A stretch of DNA of 47,291 bases, from assembly GCA_027309085.1 (NCBI GenBank), contig DAIDDL010000031.1, forward strand, positions 1 through 47,291, written 5' to 3'. A program made the translations under genes and the position numbers. The notes beneath the pieces are model-generated. The model did not search any database. It worked only from the letters and a program-made list of their open reading frames with translations, and was not told the DNA's origin. The stretch is from Sulfobacillus sp. Its GTDB lineage: Bacteria; Bacillota; Sulfobacillia; Sulfobacillales; Sulfobacillaceae. The first letter of the stretch is position 1, and each line of letters starts with the position of its first letter. This document shows positions 8,374 to 17,264 of this stretch, piece by piece.

Positions 8374-8850
8374 TCAGCGTGCGTCGGGCCCGGGCGGTAC
8401 GATGACGGTCGGGAGGTGAGCATGAGTGACAAGCCACCGCGGGAAACTGCCGAACATGCCTTCCATGAGGGCGCTTCCCTGATGCCGCCCAGCGACCAAG
8501 ACATCCGCCCGACGGCTGAGAGCCGCTTGGTAGAAGGCTTCGGCACAACCGCTTTGGCCGGGAGTTACGGTGAGGGGGACCCAGGTCACTGTCCGCCCAT
8601 ACGTGCGTCCTAGATCTTCGACGCTGTGCTCAAGAGGTCCCGTGTGGGCGATCTCTTCAGCGGGGTTGGGAGTAAGGTCCATGTCGATGCTGCCGGCTAC
8701 AATGGCTGCGTGCGTGTCCTGATGGAAATTGATGGGGTCCTGGATATTGCAGGCCCATATGGCGCTGGTTGGGTCTCCGGCCGCCATGGCCCATTTCAGG
8801 GCGGCAAGGCTTGCCGGTGATCCATCCACGGCGACCGCAAAATTCTTCAT
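8374..8850 (-). CDS. Universal stress protein (UspA family)
   Basis: A 158-residue single-domain Usp protein. It starts with the typical first strand KNFAVAVDGSPASLAALKWA. Near the C-terminus it has ADVLVAGRHQGSALMEGMFGS followed by a VIVPPG end, close to the ATP-binding pattern G-2x-G-9x-G(S/T) of this family. It probably binds ATP and acts as a stress-responsive cytosolic protein, but the precise role of most family members is unknown. The ATG at 8850 has GGAG 6 bases upstream; a longer frame to 8889 is less likely. The gene is alone, downstream of nothing on its strand, with a hairpin after its stop. Confidence 0.85.
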   Translation of the reverse strand: MKNFAVAVDGSPASLAALKWAMAAGDPTSAIWACNIQDPINFHQDTHAAIVAGSIDMDLTPNPAEEIAHTGPLEHSVEDLGRTYGRTVTWVPLTVTPGQSGCAEAFYQAALSRRADVLVAGRHQGSALMEGMFGSFPRWLVTHAHLPTVIVPPGPDAR

Positions 8851-9027
8851 CTTGGTCTCCTCGCTTTCGATCGTCTCGGTGGTTATCAAAGGCTATTGCG
8901 CGTGGCGGACGAGCGCCGTGTGTCTTGGTGCAGCCTGCCGGGGCCTTGCCCCCTGGCAATCACCGGCAAGGGTTCGGTGCGCTCGTGGCCCAAAACCCCC
9001 GCCTCTCCTGCCCCTCTCTTTTAGCGG

Positions 9028-10185
9028 TCAGAACTGGCGCGGGTAGTGAGCGCGCAGGCTGCGTTCCCTCTGATATTGCACGGCCTGGCGGTAAAATTCA
9101 AGCAGATCTTCGGTGGACCGGTCCCAACCCCATTTGGCGGCTTCCTGGCGGGCTCGGACAGACCGGATGTGCAGGGGGATTTCGCCGTCCACCAATTCTC
9201 TCACTATTTCCCCCAACCGGTGAGGCTGTCCTGGAGAGAAGAGCAAACCGGCTCCACTGGGGTCGATTAGTTCGTGAGTCGGCGGACTTTCGGCAGCGGC
9301 GACTGGCAGACCGGATGCCATGGCCTCCAGCAGCACCAGACCCAGTGTCTCCGTCGTTGAGGGGAAGACAAACAAGTCGGCGGAAGCGTAAGCTTCCGCC
9401 AGTGCTGTGCCCAAGAGTTTTCCAAGAAAAATGGTCCGGGTGTTGCGGAAGAGGTGCTGCAGTCCCGGCATTGCAGGCCCTTCACCGACAATCGCCAGCC
9501 GCAAGCGCGGATTGAGAGAAAAAATGTCATTAAGACGGTAAATGCCCTTCTCTGCGGCGATCCGCCCCACATACAGCGCCAGGATGCAGTCCGGGTGGCC
9601 GCCCGTGAGCATGGCGCGCATGCGGGCAGTGCTACGGCTGGGACGGAATAATTCCAAGTCCACTCCGCGCTTCCACACTTGGACGCGGCGAAAATGATGC
9701 GCTTCCATTTCTTGTTTGACCCCTTGGGACACAGCCAGATTGACGGATGCCCGGTTGTGCATGGCGCGCAGAATCCCCCAGATGGCAGGCTTCGCAAACC
9801 CAAAATGGTATATGCTCGCGTATTTTGCGATGTCAGTATGATACGATTCAACCAGCGGGATTCGCAGGCGGGTGGCGGCGTAAACGCCGGCGATGCCTAG
9901 GAATCCGGGATTGACTACATGCACGACATCGGGCTGGAATTCTTCCAGGAAGGCGGTGACACGCGGCAAGGGGATTCCCCAAGGCTTTCCTCCATAGATA
10001 AAGAAAAGAGAAAAAGTGGGGACATCTCGGACTGGAATTCCCTCAAACACGCTGCCGCCGCCCCGCGGCGCGATAATCAATACCGTGTGGCCCATGCGTT
10101 TGAGTTGGCGCACAGTGGCCGCAACCCAGGTGACCACCCCGTCTGTTGACGGCCACCAGCTTTCTGTCACGACTGCAATTTTCAT
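9028..10185 (-). CDS. GT4 family glycosyltransferase
   Basis: A 385-residue GT-B fold enzyme of family GT4. The N-terminal acceptor domain opens MKIAVVTESWWPSTDGVVTW, typical of the branch with mannosyl- and sulfoquinovosyl-type transferases. HVVNPGFLG and VESYHTDI are also typical of that branch. The C-terminal donor domain has LYVGRIAAEKG, the loop AIVGEGP, and the EX7E motif in TETLGLVLLEAMASGLPVAA. It probably adds a sugar to a lipid or polyisoprenoid at the inner face of the membrane; the donor and acceptor cannot be told. The start is the ATG at 10185, which overlaps the GAGGTGGAT site; the GTG at 10191 lies inside that site. It stands alone between hairpins. Confidence 0.87.
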   Translation of the reverse strand: MKIAVVTESWWPSTDGVVTWVAATVRQLKRMGHTVLIIAPRGGGSVFEGIPVRDVPTFSLFFIYGGKPWGIPLPRVTAFLEEFQPDVVHVVNPGFLGIAGVYAATRLRIPLVESYHTDIAKYASIYHFGFAKPAIWGILRAMHNRASVNLAVSQGVKQEMEAHHFRRVQVWKRGVDLELFRPSRSTARMRAMLTGGHPDCILALYVGRIAAEKGIYRLNDIFSLNPRLRLAIVGEGPAMPGLQHLFRNTRTIFLGKLLGTALAEAYASADLFVFPSTTETLGLVLLEAMASGLPVAAAESPPTHELIDPSGAGLLFSPGQPHRLGEIVRELVDGEIPLHIRSVRARQEAAKWGWDRSTEDLLEFYRQAVQYQRERSLRAHYPRQF

Positions 10186-10255
10186 ATCCACCTCGCTGCG
10201 CGCTTCGGCCTTGCGACCTTACCTGGCAGGATATTTGTGGGGCGCTGGCAAGCAA

Positions 10256-10292
10256 GACACAGGTCCGGCGGGATTAGTGCCTGACCTGTGTC
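10256..10292 (-). terminator. Hairpin after the class II aldolase-like gene
   Basis: GACACAGGTC (10256-10265) and GACCTGTGTC (10283-10292) are perfectly complementary, starting 14 bases after the stop on the minus strand. There is no T-tract. Confidence 0.5.
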
Positions 10293-10306
10293 CATCCTGA
10301 GCGCCT

Positions 10307-11386
10307 TCAGCTCATCGGCACTTGAGTGCGCACATGCCCTTCGAGGCGGGCAAGGATATCCATGAAGTCCGGGCCCGTTGCTGTGATGCCGTGGTTTCGC
10401 AGACCGATGATAGTCCGCTCGGGGTGCGGATCCTGGTCAAGAAGCGTCGCCATAGCCTGCCCCATCTCCACCGTCCCGCACGGATAATTCACGGAGGTGT
10501 GGGGAATGCCTTCCACCCAGGCATGGATGTGAATCATGGCGCCAATTTCGGGGTGCGCTTCATAGATCCCCCAGTGCTCCACCGCATCCACCGAAACTCG
10601 CAGCGGCTGCGAGCCAGGAGATACCGACAACCGCATGGCGTTGGCTGCGGCATCGTACCCCTTAACGAGGAGAATATCGCGGCTGACTGTGCCGATTTTC
10701 CCCTTGTCGACTCCGCTGGCGGACATCCAGAAACGGTGCCGGTCATGGCGGGCGCTGAGATTGCCATAGCTGATGCCGCCGATGCTGAACACATACTGGA
10801 GGTGGCGGTAATCAGCGGGCGACAGCATTTCCGATAACGGGTAAGGGGTGGGAAATAGATTCCACGCCGCTAATGTGCGGCTAGCATGCCGCATCTGGTC
10901 TGTCACCGCCGTGCCTTCAGCCAAATCCGGGGGCAGGTCCTCGTCAAAAACATTGTCAATCACCAAACGGGATGTGGCCAGCGGTGCGATGCGCTCATAT
11001 ATCGTGCGAAACCACTGATCGGGGTCTTCCGTCGCCTCAGCCGGGTAACACCCCAACTCAGGTGTGACTAGATAAGCCCAGCGCTCAGGATCTGGCCCCC
11101 CATAGACGAGCAAGTTGGACAGTGAGCGAAGCAGCAGCGGGTAGGCTTGATTCAGCGGCGATTCGCTGACTGGAGCAACCTCTGCCACACCCACTACAAA
11201 GACCGCTTTGGACTGGCGGCGAAACGGGCGAGGCCTGTCGGCATCGACAACATGAAAAACCAGCTCTGCCTCGTCTGACTGCGTGATACTTTCGTGCTCA
11301 TGAGCGTCCATCACGTCCTGAAGACCGCCGCGCATCATCCTGAGCCACGACGATGACTGGAAATCTCCGTCAAATGCGTACTTCAT
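10307..11386 (-). CDS. Class II aldolase/adducin domain protein with an extra N-terminal domain
   Basis: The C-terminal half (about residues 165-359) is a class II aldolase/adducin domain. It has the GISYGNLSAR phosphate-loop segment, the metal histidines in MIHIHAW (H286, H288), and GLRNHGITATG near 329-339. Members are zinc sugar-phosphate aldolases or epimerases. The N-terminal 165 residues are not part of that fold and I do not recognise them. They have alternating strands and acidic patches (DADRPRPF, YGGPDPERWAY). ATG 11386 has GGAG 7 bases upstream; a frame to 11434 is less likely. The gene is monocistronic, 145 bases downstream of the Lgt gene on the same strand. The substrate is unknown. 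Confidence 0.75.
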   Translation of the reverse strand: MKYAFDGDFQSSSWLRMMRGGLQDVMDAHEHESITQSDEAELVFHVVDADRPRPFRRQSKAVFVVGVAEVAPVSESPLNQAYPLLLRSLSNLLVYGGPDPERWAYLVTPELGCYPAEATEDPDQWFRTIYERIAPLATSRLVIDNVFDEDLPPDLAEGTAVTDQMRHASRTLAAWNLFPTPYPLSEMLSPADYRHLQYVFSIGGISYGNLSARHDRHRFWMSASGVDKGKIGTVSRDILLVKGYDAAANAMRLSVSPGSQPLRVSVDAVEHWGIYEAHPEIGAMIHIHAWVEGIPHTSVNYPCGTVEMGQAMATLLDQDPHPERTIIGLRNHGITATGPDFMDILARLEGHVRTQVPMS

Positions 11387-11531
11387 AACCACACTCCACT
11401 CCTTACTGTTCCCATATATTTTGACTCTACCCAAATGGCCTTGCCTGCCATAAGGACCAATGGTTCCGATTTTTGGCGCCCATTTGCACCGTTTTATGGA
11501 AATCGCTCATGTGAGGGAGCCACTCCGCAGG

Positions 11532-12635
11532 CTATTCTCCCTGTACATAAATTCTGTGGATTCCCTTCTGCCACACCGATACGGATTGCTCTGCGCCAGG
11601 GTTTGCGTAGACTTCCCCGGTTGGCGCAAATCCTGGTGGAGCCTGGTCCAACACATGCAGATACCGGCGCCTCCAGCCCCATGTGGCCAATTCAAAGGCG
11701 ATGCCCGCAGCCAGCAGATAGACGGCGATACTGGGGACTTGTATCGCGTAAAAGATCAATGCGCCGATAATGCTCACGACCCCGACTGCCCGGAGCAGCG
11801 TGCGGCCCGGAAGATTTTTGTCGTGCTGATCTGGAGCAGGGCTCGGGTTGTCACGTAAAATCTGCGGCAGATTATGAGCCGACGCTCGCCAAGTGCGCCA
11901 CATCATCAGTCCCGTAAAGATCATGATCGGCGGGGTGAACAACTGCATCAGCGTGGTGAATCCGATGCCCCAGTAAGGATTGATGTAATGCCAAATGTAC
12001 AGGGGATTGTCACGGGTGGTTTCTCCGATGAATCCCCGCAAAATCGCGTAATAAAACATGGCAGACCAGAATTGATATCCCGGCGGCACGGCTTTGCGGC
12101 GTTCAATCCAGAAGTAGCGCAAGATGAGAAAAACTCCAATAAATGAACCCCACAATTGTTCCGGCCAGCGGCCGAATCCCAGCTCCGTCATGCGTCCTAG
12201 CACCTGATGGTCGAAAATGTTGCCGATGCGCACCATAAAGATGCCGAGAGCAATTCCCGGTATGGCCCAGTCCACAATGTGGTTGAAGACCAACGGTTTG
12301 CGCCGCAGCTGGTACCAAAATGCCAGCACCCCGAAACCTAACGCGCCGTCAATAGCTAGACCGCCATCCCAGATGCGCAGAATCTGCACTGGATCCGTCC
12401 AGATCCATTGCGGTTCGTTGGCGAGCACAAATACGACGCGCGCTCCTATAACGCCCCATAGCACCGTCCACAAGAGAATATTGGACAAGGCATCGGGATC
12501 CTCCCCTAGTTGCTTGCCCCGCTCTATTAGATAATAGGATCCGCCCAAAATGGCCATCACCATAAAAATGCCGTACCAATGCACCCCAACAGGTCCGATA
12601 TGAAAGGCGAACTGGTGAAGCTTGGAAATATACAT
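11532..12635 (-). CDS. lgt: Divergent prolipoprotein diacylglyceryl transferase
   Basis: An integral membrane enzyme that transfers diacylglycerol to the lipobox Cys of prolipoproteins. Hallmarks include VHWYG (Tyr21), the signature region R136-IGN139 to G147, and R200 in LRGFIGETTRDNP. These match E. coli Tyr26, Arg143, Asn146, Gly154 and Arg239. The position of E. coli His103 is Asp96 (AIDGA) and that of Glu151 is Gln144. The protein is 367 residues, about 75 longer than E. coli Lgt, with a C-terminal extension carrying two more hydrophobic segments (near residues 285-325) and a polar tail. ATG 12635 has AGGCAGGA upstream. It is either a working variant or an Lgt-like paralogue. It shares a strand with the aldolase-like gene but is well separated from it. 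Confidence 0.82.
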   Translation of the reverse strand: MYISKLHQFAFHIGPVGVHWYGIFMVMAILGGSYYLIERGKQLGEDPDALSNILLWTVLWGVIGARVVFVLANEPQWIWTDPVQILRIWDGGLAIDGALGFGVLAFWYQLRRKPLVFNHIVDWAIPGIALGIFMVRIGNIFDHQVLGRMTELGFGRWPEQLWGSFIGVFLILRYFWIERRKAVPPGYQFWSAMFYYAILRGFIGETTRDNPLYIWHYINPYWGIGFTTLMQLFTPPIMIFTGLMMWRTWRASAHNLPQILRDNPSPAPDQHDKNLPGRTLLRAVGVVSIIGALIFYAIQVPSIAVYLLAAGIAFELATWGWRRRYLHVLDQAPPGFAPTGEVYANPGAEQSVSVWQKGIHRIYVQGE

Positions 12636-13096
12636 AGGATTCCTGCCTCTCTTAAACATGGGTCACCATGTTGAATTCCTGGGTTTGCACTCAGCACATC
12701 ATTACACGGGCCGGCAGGATATAGCCTTAACCACCCAAGGCCCCTAACTGAAATACTCCCGGATAGCGTCCTTCGCGCCAAGGAGTTAATGGCTCCATGA
12801 GAATTATAGGCGCTTCTGTCCTTCTAGAGAACATGGACGCGGTTTGTCACGGTTCTCATTCCGTTGCCACGCGGTCCTTGAACAAAGTCCGCCCAAAATC
12901 AGCGCCGGTCAATCCCTGTCCGTTCCGGCCTGTCCCGATGCAGCCACTAGCCTCTCTGACAGCATTGATATGCTCCACGCCTTGTTCACAGTCTATCGAT
13001 TGCGTGGACCATGCGCAATCACTCTGGAGGCGCGCCGCCTGTGCTCGGCATCGCAGCGTGCAAAATGAGGGCCGAATTCTTGGAGTTGGAGCGCTG
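12636..13096. other. Non-coding stretch between lgt and the lut hairpin
   Basis: About 460 bases. A frame at 12797-13282 has a start and length but no proper ribosome site (AAGGAG is 12 bases away), and it runs antisense into lutC, so I reject it. I see no RNA gene or repeat here. The promoter of lgt must be at its left end. Confidence 0.3.
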
Positions 13097-13129
13097 CAAC
13101 GGCCGCGCCACCTCGTAGCGCGGCCGTTG
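13097..13129 (-). terminator. Hairpin closing the lut operon
   Basis: CAACGGCCGCG (13097-13107) and CGCGGCCGTTG (13119-13129) form a perfect 11-base stem with an 11-base loop, 45 bases after the lutC stop. There is no T-tract. Confidence 0.55.
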
Positions 13130-13174
13130 GGGCCAAGGGGTCGCTGCCCATGTCAGCGGGAGAGTCTTCCCATT

Positions 13175-13756
13175 CTACCAGTCTCCTATGAGACACGCCA
13201 CGTGTCCCGGCCCGTGCACGCCGATGACCAGTTGGCCCTCGATGTCTGCCGTCATGCTCGGGCCGCTGATCAGTTTCACTAAGTGCGGGAGGGATCCTGA
13301 CGCGTGCACCGCTTTCAGTCCTTGGGTGACCGTCTCATATATCTGGGACTGTTTGAGGAGAATGAGATGGCTGGGCGGGAGCAGACTGGCCGACAGGCTG
13401 GTCCGTGCCGTCGCGTACAAAGCGACAGTGCCGGTATCCGCTGCCGCCCACGCTGCCCCTGTAATGCCGACTCCCGCCTGGGTCACCAATTCCCGCACCG
13501 CTTTTGTGTGGGACTCGCCGTAGAGATTGTTCATATCGTAGAAGACCCCGCCAAACTCCTCACAAATCGCATCCCAAGGCAAGCCTGGTGGCCATTGCCC
13601 ATTGTCAAAACCGACCACGGCTGGGCTCGTAGGGTCAATCATGGTGCTGAGCACTGCGCGCAGGGAGGTCAGCCAGTCGTTGGGGGTGGCCACGGGGTAT
13701 ACCTGGCCCCCCAACGACTGCCACTGCGTGCTGAATGCCGAAGAATTGTCGGTCAT
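13175..13756 (-). CDS. lutC: L-lactate utilisation protein LutC (LUD domain)
   Basis: A 193-residue LUD-domain protein, third gene of the lactate oxidation operon. It shows the family segments VGITGAAWAAADTGTVAL and LLPPSHLILL, followed by ISGPSMTADIEGQLVIGVHGP, which is the usual C-terminal block. LutC works with LutA and LutB to oxidise L-lactate to pyruvate. Its own role in the complex is not settled. The ATG at 13756 overlaps the lutB stop (ATGA), so translation is coupled. It is the last gene before a strong hairpin. Confidence 0.88.
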   Translation of the reverse strand: MTDNSSAFSTQWQSLGGQVYPVATPNDWLTSLRAVLSTMIDPTSPAVVGFDNGQWPPGLPWDAICEEFGGVFYDMNNLYGESHTKAVRELVTQAGVGITGAAWAAADTGTVALYATARTSLSASLLPPSHLILLKQSQIYETVTQGLKAVHASGSLPHLVKLISGPSMTADIEGQLVIGVHGPGHVACLIGDW

Positions 13757-15171
13757 GAGCTACCCCTCCGATGTTTTTTGGCCCAGTCTTCCAAGAAGGT
13801 GACGGACGACACGAAAGGCATTGTCCGGGTGTGAAGCCAGCCAGCGGCCAGTCCGACCCGCCTGATGGCGAGGCGCTGGGCCAGCCGTGCGGCCGTGACG
13901 GAACGCCGGTATCCAGTTGCCGTGGACCACGCTTGGCCCCAGAGACGGTATTGGGTGCGGACCGCTGCCGGTTCGCGCCTCTCGCTCACAGCGGTTTCCC
14001 GTAGGGAGATTATTTCGTGGGGGAGCGGGATATCCATCGGACACGCTTCCTGGCAGGCATAACACATGGTGCAGAGGTGGGACGGGAGTTCACCAAAGGC
14101 GTCCATGCCGCCCAAAAGGGGGCTCAAGACTGTCCCGATGGGCCCAGAGTAGACGGAACCGTATCCGTGCCCCCCTACCTGCTGGAAGACGGGGCACACA
14201 TTCAGGCAGGCGCCGCAGCGAATGCATGACAACACGTCCTGGTACGGCCCGCCATGTATTTTCCGGCGCCCGTTGTCGAGCAAGACCACATGCCACTCGT
14301 CCGGTCCTTCCCAGCTCTCCCGGGCGCGCGGCCCCGAAATGATGGTGGTATAAGAGGAAAGCCGCTGTCCCACTCCACTGAGCGCCGGCTGCTGAATAAT
14401 GTCCTCCAGCGCATCCCAGTCCTGCACGATTTTCTCGATGCCGATAATGGAGACGAGCACGCGGGGCATTGTGGTGACCATATCGGCGTTGCCCTCATTG
14501 GTGATGACCACAACAGTTCCCGTCTCCGCCACAAGAAAATTGCCGCCGGTGATGCCCATGTCGGCAGACAAAAAATCTTGGCGCAGTTTATTCCGCGCGA
14601 AGCGGGTCAGTTCCTGAATGTCCTCGCTCACCTCTTCACCGGCGTCGGCGACGGTATCGACAAAGAGGCGCTGGATTTGCTGGCGATTTTTATGAGCAGC
14701 CGGAGCTAGAATATGTGACGGCTTTTCGTGCGCTAATTGAATGATGTATTCACCCAGGTCAGTTTCCCGAACATCCAGCCCGGCCGCTTCCAACTGGGCA
14801 TTCAGCTGCACCTCTTCGGTAACCATTGACTTGGATTTGATGACCCGCTTCACTGAATGCTGACGGGCAATCTCCAGAACGTAGGCGCCCACGGCTTCTG
14901 GAGTGGCCGCCCGCTTGACGTGCCCGCCGTGGGCGGTGATCTCCTCCTCAGCCCGGTCCAACAGCACGCTCCAATCTTGGATGGCTTCGCGCTTGCGCGC
15001 TATCGCCCGAATTCTCGCGGCCTCTCCCGAGGGGTAATGGCGGTAGGCGGCGATGCGGGCGTTGTTCAGGCGGTGGGTCACATGGGTCAGCGTCGTTTGC
15101 AAGACCGTATCCTGTAACGCGGTGTCACGGCGGACCGGCCATGGTCGGGGATCCTGGGGCAAGTGTTCCAC
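13753..15171 (-). CDS. lutB: L-lactate utilisation iron-sulfur protein LutB
   Basis: A 472-residue protein with an N-terminal LUD domain (to about residue 300) followed by a ferredoxin-like domain with two [4Fe-4S] cysteine sets: C316, C319, C322, C326 and C367, C370, C373, C377 (SCIRCGACLNVCP and LCTMCYACQEACP). It is the presumed electron-transfer subunit of the LutABC L-lactate oxidation system. Family landmarks include KSKSMVTEEVQLN and GITGGNFLVAETGTVV. It starts with GTG at 15171, with GGAGAG, inside the end of lutA, 6 bases upstream. lutA and lutB are 3 bases apart and lutB overlaps lutC, so this is a tight three-gene operon. A C-terminal basic region completes the protein. Confidence 0.9.
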   Translation of the reverse strand: MEHLPQDPRPWPVRRDTALQDTVLQTTLTHVTHRLNNARIAAYRHYPSGEAARIRAIARKREAIQDWSVLLDRAEEEITAHGGHVKRAATPEAVGAYVLEIARQHSVKRVIKSKSMVTEEVQLNAQLEAAGLDVRETDLGEYIIQLAHEKPSHILAPAAHKNRQQIQRLFVDTVADAGEEVSEDIQELTRFARNKLRQDFLSADMGITGGNFLVAETGTVVVITNEGNADMVTTMPRVLVSIIGIEKIVQDWDALEDIIQQPALSGVGQRLSSYTTIISGPRARESWEGPDEWHVVLLDNGRRKIHGGPYQDVLSCIRCGACLNVCPVFQQVGGHGYGSVYSGPIGTVLSPLLGGMDAFGELPSHLCTMCYACQEACPMDIPLPHEIISLRETAVSERREPAAVRTQYRLWGQAWSTATGYRRSVTAARLAQRLAIRRVGLAAGWLHTRTMPFVSSVTFLEDWAKKHRRGSS

Positions 15172-15174
15172 AGG

Positions 15175-15966
15175 TCACTCTCCTTTTTTTGCCGACATTT
15201 TTTCACGCTGATTGATCCATTCTGCCACGTGCAGCACGGGCCATGAGTCCCCTTCATGCTGCATCCGGCCCGACAAGTGCAAAAGGCAGCCCCAATCACC
15301 ACTCACGAGGCAGGAAGCTCCAGCAGCCTTTGCCTGCGAGAGAGCTGTCCGCTTGGCGTCCGCCAGCTTGGTCGATACCACCGGTTCCGTCATACTGTAG
15401 GTTCCGCCAAATCCGCAGCATTGTTCGGCGTCGGGGTACTCGGCCAATTGGGCTCCATAGGATCTCAGCACGTCGTCCGTCTCTTCTGTAGAACCGAGAA
15501 TCCGGCGCATATGGCAGCCGTGATGAACCGCCACGGTCTCAGGCTTGACCGCCGGGAGCGGCAGACTCTCTTCATGGTGCAGCCACTCGCCAAATTCCAC
15601 AAGACGTTCGCCTACGGCCTGCGCGCGCAGCGCCCACGACTCCGATTCTTCTGAGGAATCTCCCCGGCTTTGCCCCGCCCGCCTGAGGAGATCAGGGTAT
15701 TCATGAATCACCATAGCGGTACAGGAACCAGACAGCCCTATCAGAGCGTCCGCGTCACTGGACTCGAAGACCTCCACAAAATGCTGAGCCATCGCCCGAG
15801 CCTCCTGGAGGTGTCCCGCATTGTAGGCAAACTGTCCGCAACAGGTCTGATTCCCAAGCACCTCGACTTGCCACCCATGGCGGTCCAGCACTTCTACGGC
15901 TGCGTGACCAGTTTGCGGTTCAAACAGATCCACGAGACACGTCACGAACAGCGCAGCTTTTGCCAT
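15175..15966 (-). CDS. lutA: L-lactate utilisation protein LutA (CCG-domain)
   Basis: A 263-residue (Fe-S)-binding oxidoreductase subunit with two CCG-type repeats: QTCCGQFAYNAG in the first half and EQCCGFGGTYS in the second, with the conserved HHGCHMRRILG before the second. These cysteine motifs bind a non-cubane [4Fe-4S] cluster in heterodisulfide reductase HdrB-like proteins. It is the first gene of the lutABC operon. ATG 15966 follows GGGAG at good distance. The upstream region has a CCCC-TTTT-GGGG palindrome that may be an operator. LutA is expected in the cytosol in complex with LutB and LutC. In Bacillus subtilis the operon is under LutR, but no such regulator is adjacent here. Confidence 0.9.
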   Translation of the reverse strand: MAKAALFVTCLVDLFEPQTGHAAVEVLDRHGWQVEVLGNQTCCGQFAYNAGHLQEARAMAQHFVEVFESSDADALIGLSGSCTAMVIHEYPDLLRRAGQSRGDSSEESESWALRAQAVGERLVEFGEWLHHEESLPLPAVKPETVAVHHGCHMRRILGSTEETDDVLRSYGAQLAEYPDAEQCCGFGGTYSMTEPVVSTKLADAKRTALSQAKAAGASCLVSGDWGCLLHLSGRMQHEGDSWPVLHVAEWINQREKMSAKKGE

Positions 15967-15985
15967 GGCACTCCCATCCTTTCGG

Positions 15986-15997
15986 CCCCTTTTGGGG
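15986..15997. promoter_or_regulatory. Palindrome upstream of lutA
   Basis: A perfect 12-base palindrome CCCCTTTTGGGG lies 20 bases upstream of the lutA start. It is a candidate operator only; no regulator gene is near. Confidence 0.25.
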
Positions 15998-16177
15998 AAT
16001 GATTTAAAAGATCTGCAAAGAGCTTGCCGCCCTCTTATTCACAGTACCACAAGCATCCGAGTTTGTGTCCCGCTGCGCACTACGGAGCCCTGCCCGCATT
16101 TCCCAGCCTTTCGGGGCGCCTCCCAGGATAGGAACCTGGGCGGGCGGGTTGTCCCGGCGGGCCGGTCAGAGGTGCTT

Positions 16178-16196
16178 TGTCTGAAGCAGTCAGACA
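16178..16196 (-). terminator. Hairpin after the FAH-family gene
   Basis: TGTCTGA (16178-16184) and TCAGACA (16190-16196) form a perfect 7-base stem with a 5-base loop, 4 bases after the stop on the minus strand. There is no T-tract. Confidence 0.4.
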
Positions 16197-16200
16197 CTTA

Positions 16201-17073
16201 TTAAGAGGCTGAGACATCCGGGGCCACAAACCGCGTGGTCTGCTCTCCCAGACCCTCGATGGTCAGACGCACCTCATCGCCCGCTTTGAGCCAGTCCCTC
16301 TTGTCAAGGGGGCGGCCAAGAATGACGCCTTCCGGCGTGCCGGTGCAGATGACGTCTCCCGGCTGCAGGGTCCAGACTCGGGATAGGTACGAGACAATCT
16401 CCGCACATGAAAAAATCATGTCCCGGGTATTGGAGTGCTGGCGGCTTTCGCCATTAAGCCAGAGAGCAATGTCCAGGGAGTCTGGGTCGGGAATTTCGTC
16501 GGCCGAGGCAATGGCGGGTCCCAGCGGCAAAAACTTGTCACATGACTTGCCCAGAAGCCATTGGCTTGTTTTCATCTGCAAGTCACGGGCAGAGACATCA
16601 TTGGCGATGGTGTAGCCCCAGACGCACTGCAAGGCCTCAGCCACAGACAAATTGCGGGCCTGCTGGCCTATCACAATGGCCAGCTCGACTTCGTAATCAA
16701 TCTGCGAGGATGCTGGGGGCAAGGGAACCGGCTCCTGGTGAGCGGCCAGGGTATTGGAAAATTTGCTGAAAACCACGGGCGAGTCTGGCAGGGCCAAGCC
16801 GCTTTCCTGGGCGTGCCGCCGGTAATTGAGGCCAATGCAGAAGATTTTCTCGGGATGGATGACAGCTGGCCGCCATGTGCACCCCCCCTCCGGCAACGGA
16901 GCCGCCATGTCCATAACGGCCGCTTGGCTCAAGGATGACCCCGGCCAGCGGATGAAGTCGTCGGTCGTGCGCAGGGATGTATGATTCCACTCGGATGGGA
17001 GGACGGCCCAGTTACCGTCCCGCCTCACTGCCACTCTTGCTTCATCCTTGTATACGATGTTGGCTATTTGCAT
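16201..17073 (-). CDS. Fumarylacetoacetate hydrolase-family enzyme
   Basis: A 290-residue member of the FAH superfamily (acylpyruvases, 2-hydroxyhepta-2,4-diene-1,7-dioate isomerases, oxaloacetate decarboxylases and tautomerases). Conserved parts are KIFCIGLNYRRHAQE, the metal-binding acidic residues in DYEVELAIVIG and ANDVSARDLQ, the LGKSCDKFLPLGP segment and GDVICTGTPEGV. A divalent metal enzyme acting on a 3-oxo or 2,4-dioxo acid is therefore expected. The real substrate cannot be read from the sequence. It is divergent from a tartrate/malate dehydrogenase-like gene and lies next to lutABC, which suggests use of small hydroxy or oxo acids. A short N-terminal domain precedes the catalytic part, as is usual. 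Confidence 0.85.
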   Translation of the reverse strand: MQIANIVYKDEARVAVRRDGNWAVLPSEWNHTSLRTTDDFIRWPGSSLSQAAVMDMAAPLPEGGCTWRPAVIHPEKIFCIGLNYRRHAQESGLALPDSPVVFSKFSNTLAAHQEPVPLPPASSQIDYEVELAIVIGQQARNLSVAEALQCVWGYTIANDVSARDLQMKTSQWLLGKSCDKFLPLGPAIASADEIPDPDSLDIALWLNGESRQHSNTRDMIFSCAEIVSYLSRVWTLQPGDVICTGTPEGVILGRPLDKRDWLKAGDEVRLTIEGLGEQTTRFVAPDVSAS

Positions 17074-17264
17074 GCGTCTGCCCCCTGTTTTTGAATTGAC
17101 AATCTGTACGGTCCGGAGGCGTTTGCGCCTACCCAGCTATGTGGTAAAAGATTGCGGCCAGACATTAGAGGCGCGTGGCCGCAATGCTCCTCCCGCGCTT
17201 GTAATGGGGGAGGCATACCCGCACCCCGTCCCTTTTAGTAAAAAGTTAGACTTCTTCCTCTTAT
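17074..17264. other. Divergent promoter region
   Basis: The space between two divergent genes. A TTGACA box on the plus strand near 17096 lacks a good partner. The only convincing promoter is the one annotated at 17265-17292. Confidence 0.3.

Noticed and set aside
8769-9515. 248-codon plus-strand frame
   Set aside because: Spans the antisense of the stress-protein and glycosyltransferase genes with no protein-like pattern.
12797-13282. 161-codon plus-strand frame
   Set aside because: No well-placed ribosome site, low-quality composition, and antisense to lutC at its end.
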